A stretch of 64,000 bases of DNA from the NCBI RefSeq assembly GCF_004564135.1, contig NZ_CP038255.1, positions 2,963,501 through 3,027,500 of the forward strand, written 5' to 3'. A program made the position numbers and the translations under genes. The notes under the pieces were generated by a model. That model saw only the letters and a list, made by a program, of their open reading frames with translations, was not told the origin of the DNA and did not search any database. Origin of the DNA: Terasakiella sp. SH-1. GTDB taxonomy: Bacteria > Pseudomonadota > Alphaproteobacteria > Rhodospirillales > Terasakiellaceae. Below, one piece after another: positions 62,625 through 64,000 of the stretch (positions are counted from its first letter, which is position 1; each line of letters starts with the position of its first letter).

Positions 62625-62626
62625 TC

Positions 62627-63049
62627 ATGAATGAGTTTCAGGATAAGAATAAATACGCCTACGACTTACTCGTGCATGAGCATGGCGACCTGGTCGGATA
62701 TGTTGCGTACGGATTTTATAAAAAAAGTAAACGGGAATGGCTGATGTCATCCCACCGCTCAGATGAAGAACGCGCCAAATATTATGAAATGCTCACCCCT
62801 CAATTGGTAGAAACATATAGAAGCGATGCCGAACACGTTTTAGAAGAATATGCCAAGGCTGCTATTGAAGCCGCTAAACCGAGCATTGAAAGCCGGGCAA
62901 AGGATGCTCGTGTTGTACAAATTATAAATAGGAAAAGCGGCTTCTGGTCACAGGTTTGGGCTGGTTTCACAGCTTCTGTCATCGTTCTATTTGTCACAGC
63001 CATGATCGCCTTTGCTTTAAAAAATGACATCATGTCATTCATCAAATGA
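62627..63049 (+). CDS. Protein of unknown function with C-terminal membrane anchor
   Basis: 140 residues. The N-terminal part (KYAYDLLVHEHGDLVGYVAYGFYKKSKREWL) resembles a widespread small domain of unknown role that starts with a Tyr-rich stretch and a YKxxK motif. The middle is helical and charged; a membrane helix lies near the C-terminus (VWAGFTASVIVLFVTAMIAFAL). It overlaps the mmcB gene by four bases (ATGA), so the three small genes form one unit. Confidence 0.65.
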   Translation: MNEFQDKNKYAYDLLVHEHGDLVGYVAYGFYKKSKREWLMSSHRSDEERAKYYEMLTPQLVETYRSDAEHVLEEYAKAAIEAAKPSIESRAKDARVVQIINRKSGFWSQVWAGFTASVIVLFVTAMIAFALKNDIMSFIK

Positions 63050-63456
63050 CAAAAACCGCTGAGATCACCCAAGGTACACAGCTTCTTTTACAAAATATGG
63101 GCTATGCCTGCCTAAACGAAGTCACCCTGCCCAATGATCGCCGCGCCGACCTGATGGGCCTCAACAAAAAAGGTCAGATTTTTATCGTTGAAGTCAAATC
63201 GAGCCTTGAAGATTTCCGCAGTGACCTGAAATGGCAAGACTATCTAGACTATTGTGATTTCTTTGCCTTTAGTGTTGATGAAGACTTCCCTAAAGATATC
63301 CTGCCAGCAGAACATGGCTTGATCATTGCTGATAAATTTGAAGGCTATCTGCACCGCCATAGCCCTGAACACAAACTCAATGGGGCACGACGTAAAAGCC
63401 TGACCTTAAGTTTTGCCCGGACAGCGGCAAAGCGGCTGGAAAAAGATCAGGTTTAA
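63046..63456 (+). CDS. mmcB: MmcB-family DNA repair protein
   Basis: 136 residues. A PD-(D/E)XK nuclease-like fold: RRADLMGLNKKGQIFIVEVKSSLEDFRSDLKWQDYLDYCDFFAFSV, with the Asp and the Glu-Val-Lys as the expected active site. MmcB is known from alphaproteobacteria as an SOS-linked factor in mitomycin C resistance. No clear LexA box was noted in the short upstream gap. Four-base overlap with the preceding gene. Confidence 0.85.
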   Translation: MTKTAEITQGTQLLLQNMGYACLNEVTLPNDRRADLMGLNKKGQIFIVEVKSSLEDFRSDLKWQDYLDYCDFFAFSVDEDFPKDILPAEHGLIIADKFEGYLHRHSPEHKLNGARRKSLTLSFARTAAKRLEKDQV

Positions 63457-63516
63457 ATTTTCTCAAAACACCGTATAGTTCGACACATCGACTTTCCCTA
63501 TTTGAGGCACGCAACC

Positions 63517-64000
63517 ATGCAACAGAACCTTTCCCTTCAACAAGCCCTGCAAGTGGCCATGCAACAAATCAATGCGAACCAGTTGCCACAGGCTCAAGAC
63601 TTGCTGTCTCAAATTCTCAAACAAATCCCCAAACATTCCGATGCACGCAATCTTTTGGGCGTTACCTATCTAAAACAAGACAGATTTGACGACGCATATA
63701 GCGAAATCAAAAAATCCCTGCAAGGCAACCCGAAGTTCGCCTTGGCCCATTACAATATGGGCCTGACCCTATTGGGGATGAACGAACCGGACAAAGCCAT
63801 TAAATCCTTTAAAAAAGCGATCAAGATCAAACCAGATTATTTTGCCGCCAAGCGCCATTTATGTGATGCGCTGTTTATCGCTGAAAAATTTGAAGAGGCT
63901 GAACAGAATTTCCGCGCATTAATAGACCAAGCCCCCCAGGATATCGCCCTGATTGTCACACTGGCAGATATGGTCGATACACAAGGCAAATGGGATGATG
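63517..64000 (+). CDS. TPR-repeat protein, N-terminal part (runs off the window)
   Basis: 161 codons from the ATG at 63517 (GAGG upstream) to the window edge, no stop. About four TPR units are visible: NQLPQAQDLLSQILKQIPKHSDARNLLGV, RFDDAYSEIKKSLQGNPKFALAHYNMG, EPDKAIKSFKKAIKIKPDYFAAKRHL and KFEEAEQNFRALIDQAP. Possibly an O-GlcNAc-transferase-like or methyltransferase fusion further on, but that cannot be judged here. Confidence 0.85.
   Translation, partial: MQQNLSLQQALQVAMQQINANQLPQAQDLLSQILKQIPKHSDARNLLGVTYLKQDRFDDAYSEIKKSLQGNPKFALAHYNMGLTLLGMNEPDKAIKSFKKAIKIKPDYFAAKRHLCDALFIAEKFEEAEQNFRALIDQAPQDIALIVTLADMVDTQGKWDD

Noticed and set aside
1-64000. tRNA, rRNA, CRISPR arrays, prophage
   Set aside because: No tRNA-like cloverleaf with a GGTTCGA arm in intergenic DNA, no rRNA stretches, no regularly spaced direct repeats and no phage structural genes were found by reading.

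Overview
The window reads as chromosomal DNA of an alphaproteobacterium, most likely a marine-type member of the Rhodospirillales (Terasakiella/Magnetospirillum-like); the genus is inference. The pointers are moderate GC, a polyhydroxybutyrate (PHB) cluster with PhaR, a two-gene 2-oxoglutarate:ferredoxin oxidoreductase, a liv-type ABC transporter cluster carrying two AMP-forming acyl-CoA ligases, a DUF1476 (ATPase inhibitor zeta) type protein, MmcB, and methyl-accepting chemotaxis proteins. No rRNA, tRNA, CRISPR array, prophage or intact transposase gene was seen. Almost all of the window is ordinary core genome with dense coding.

Layout. 1-9.5 kb: ilvB (partial) and miaA leftward, then rightward serB, a beta-carbonic anhydrase, def, fmt; an unrecognised 366-residue protein; truA, a YgjP-type metallohydrolase, a DUF1289 protein and a U32-family protein. 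9.5-14.6 kb: a DODA-type dioxygenase, a PACE-type efflux protein facing a MarR regulator, a YjbQ protein, a MITE-like element, a Sel1-repeat protein, and an acuI-type reductase facing a GntR/FadR regulator. 14.6-20 kb: a zeta-like small protein, dnaX, ybaB, recR, a lipoprotein and prs. 20-24.8 kb: a TSUP permease, korBA, an XRE regulator and an unknown protein. 25-30.5 kb: the PHB block phaR / phasin-like gene + phaC / phaA / phaB, followed by a DUF2202 protein. 30.5-39 kb: a leftward transporter and ligase operon (livG, acyl-CoA synthetase, livH, livM, livK, livF, PaaK-like ligase). 39-42 kb: a hybrid histidine kinase and an OmpR-type regulator. 42-44.6 kb: cobC-cobS facing cobT (cobalamin lower-ligand assembly). 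44.6-48.5 kb: EamA exporter, DUF925, UspA, NUDIX, CYTH. 48.7-60.8 kb: acnB, an MCP, ychF-pth-rplY, a second MCP, ftsK. 60.8-64 kb: a candidate small RNA, pgk, three small genes ending in mmcB, and a partial TPR gene.

How it fits together. Acetyl-CoA from imported branched-chain or carboxylic-acid substrates (liv operon with its ligases) could feed phaA-phaB-phaC storage, while AcnB and KorAB serve the TCA cycle with ferredoxin as electron carrier. Several regulators sit next to palindromes that look like their own operators: MarR at 10.76 kb, GntR/FadR at 13.78 kb, and LiuR-like sites ahead of the liv operon at 38.9 kb.

The signals that gene annotation alone does not explain are: (1) a family of six intergenic palindromic repeats, one with a compensated stem change; (2) a 182-bp nested-palindrome MITE whose end supplies a stop codon, plus a solo copy of that end elsewhere; (3) an apparent one-base deletion that truncates livH; (4) a stand-alone hairpin plus terminator with a CCTCCC-type loop upstream of pgk, a candidate small RNA; (5) three TGCTGC motifs at exact 12-bp spacing upstream of the phasin gene; and (6) a TATTTCAAAT motif scattered near the XRE regulator, korA and phaB.
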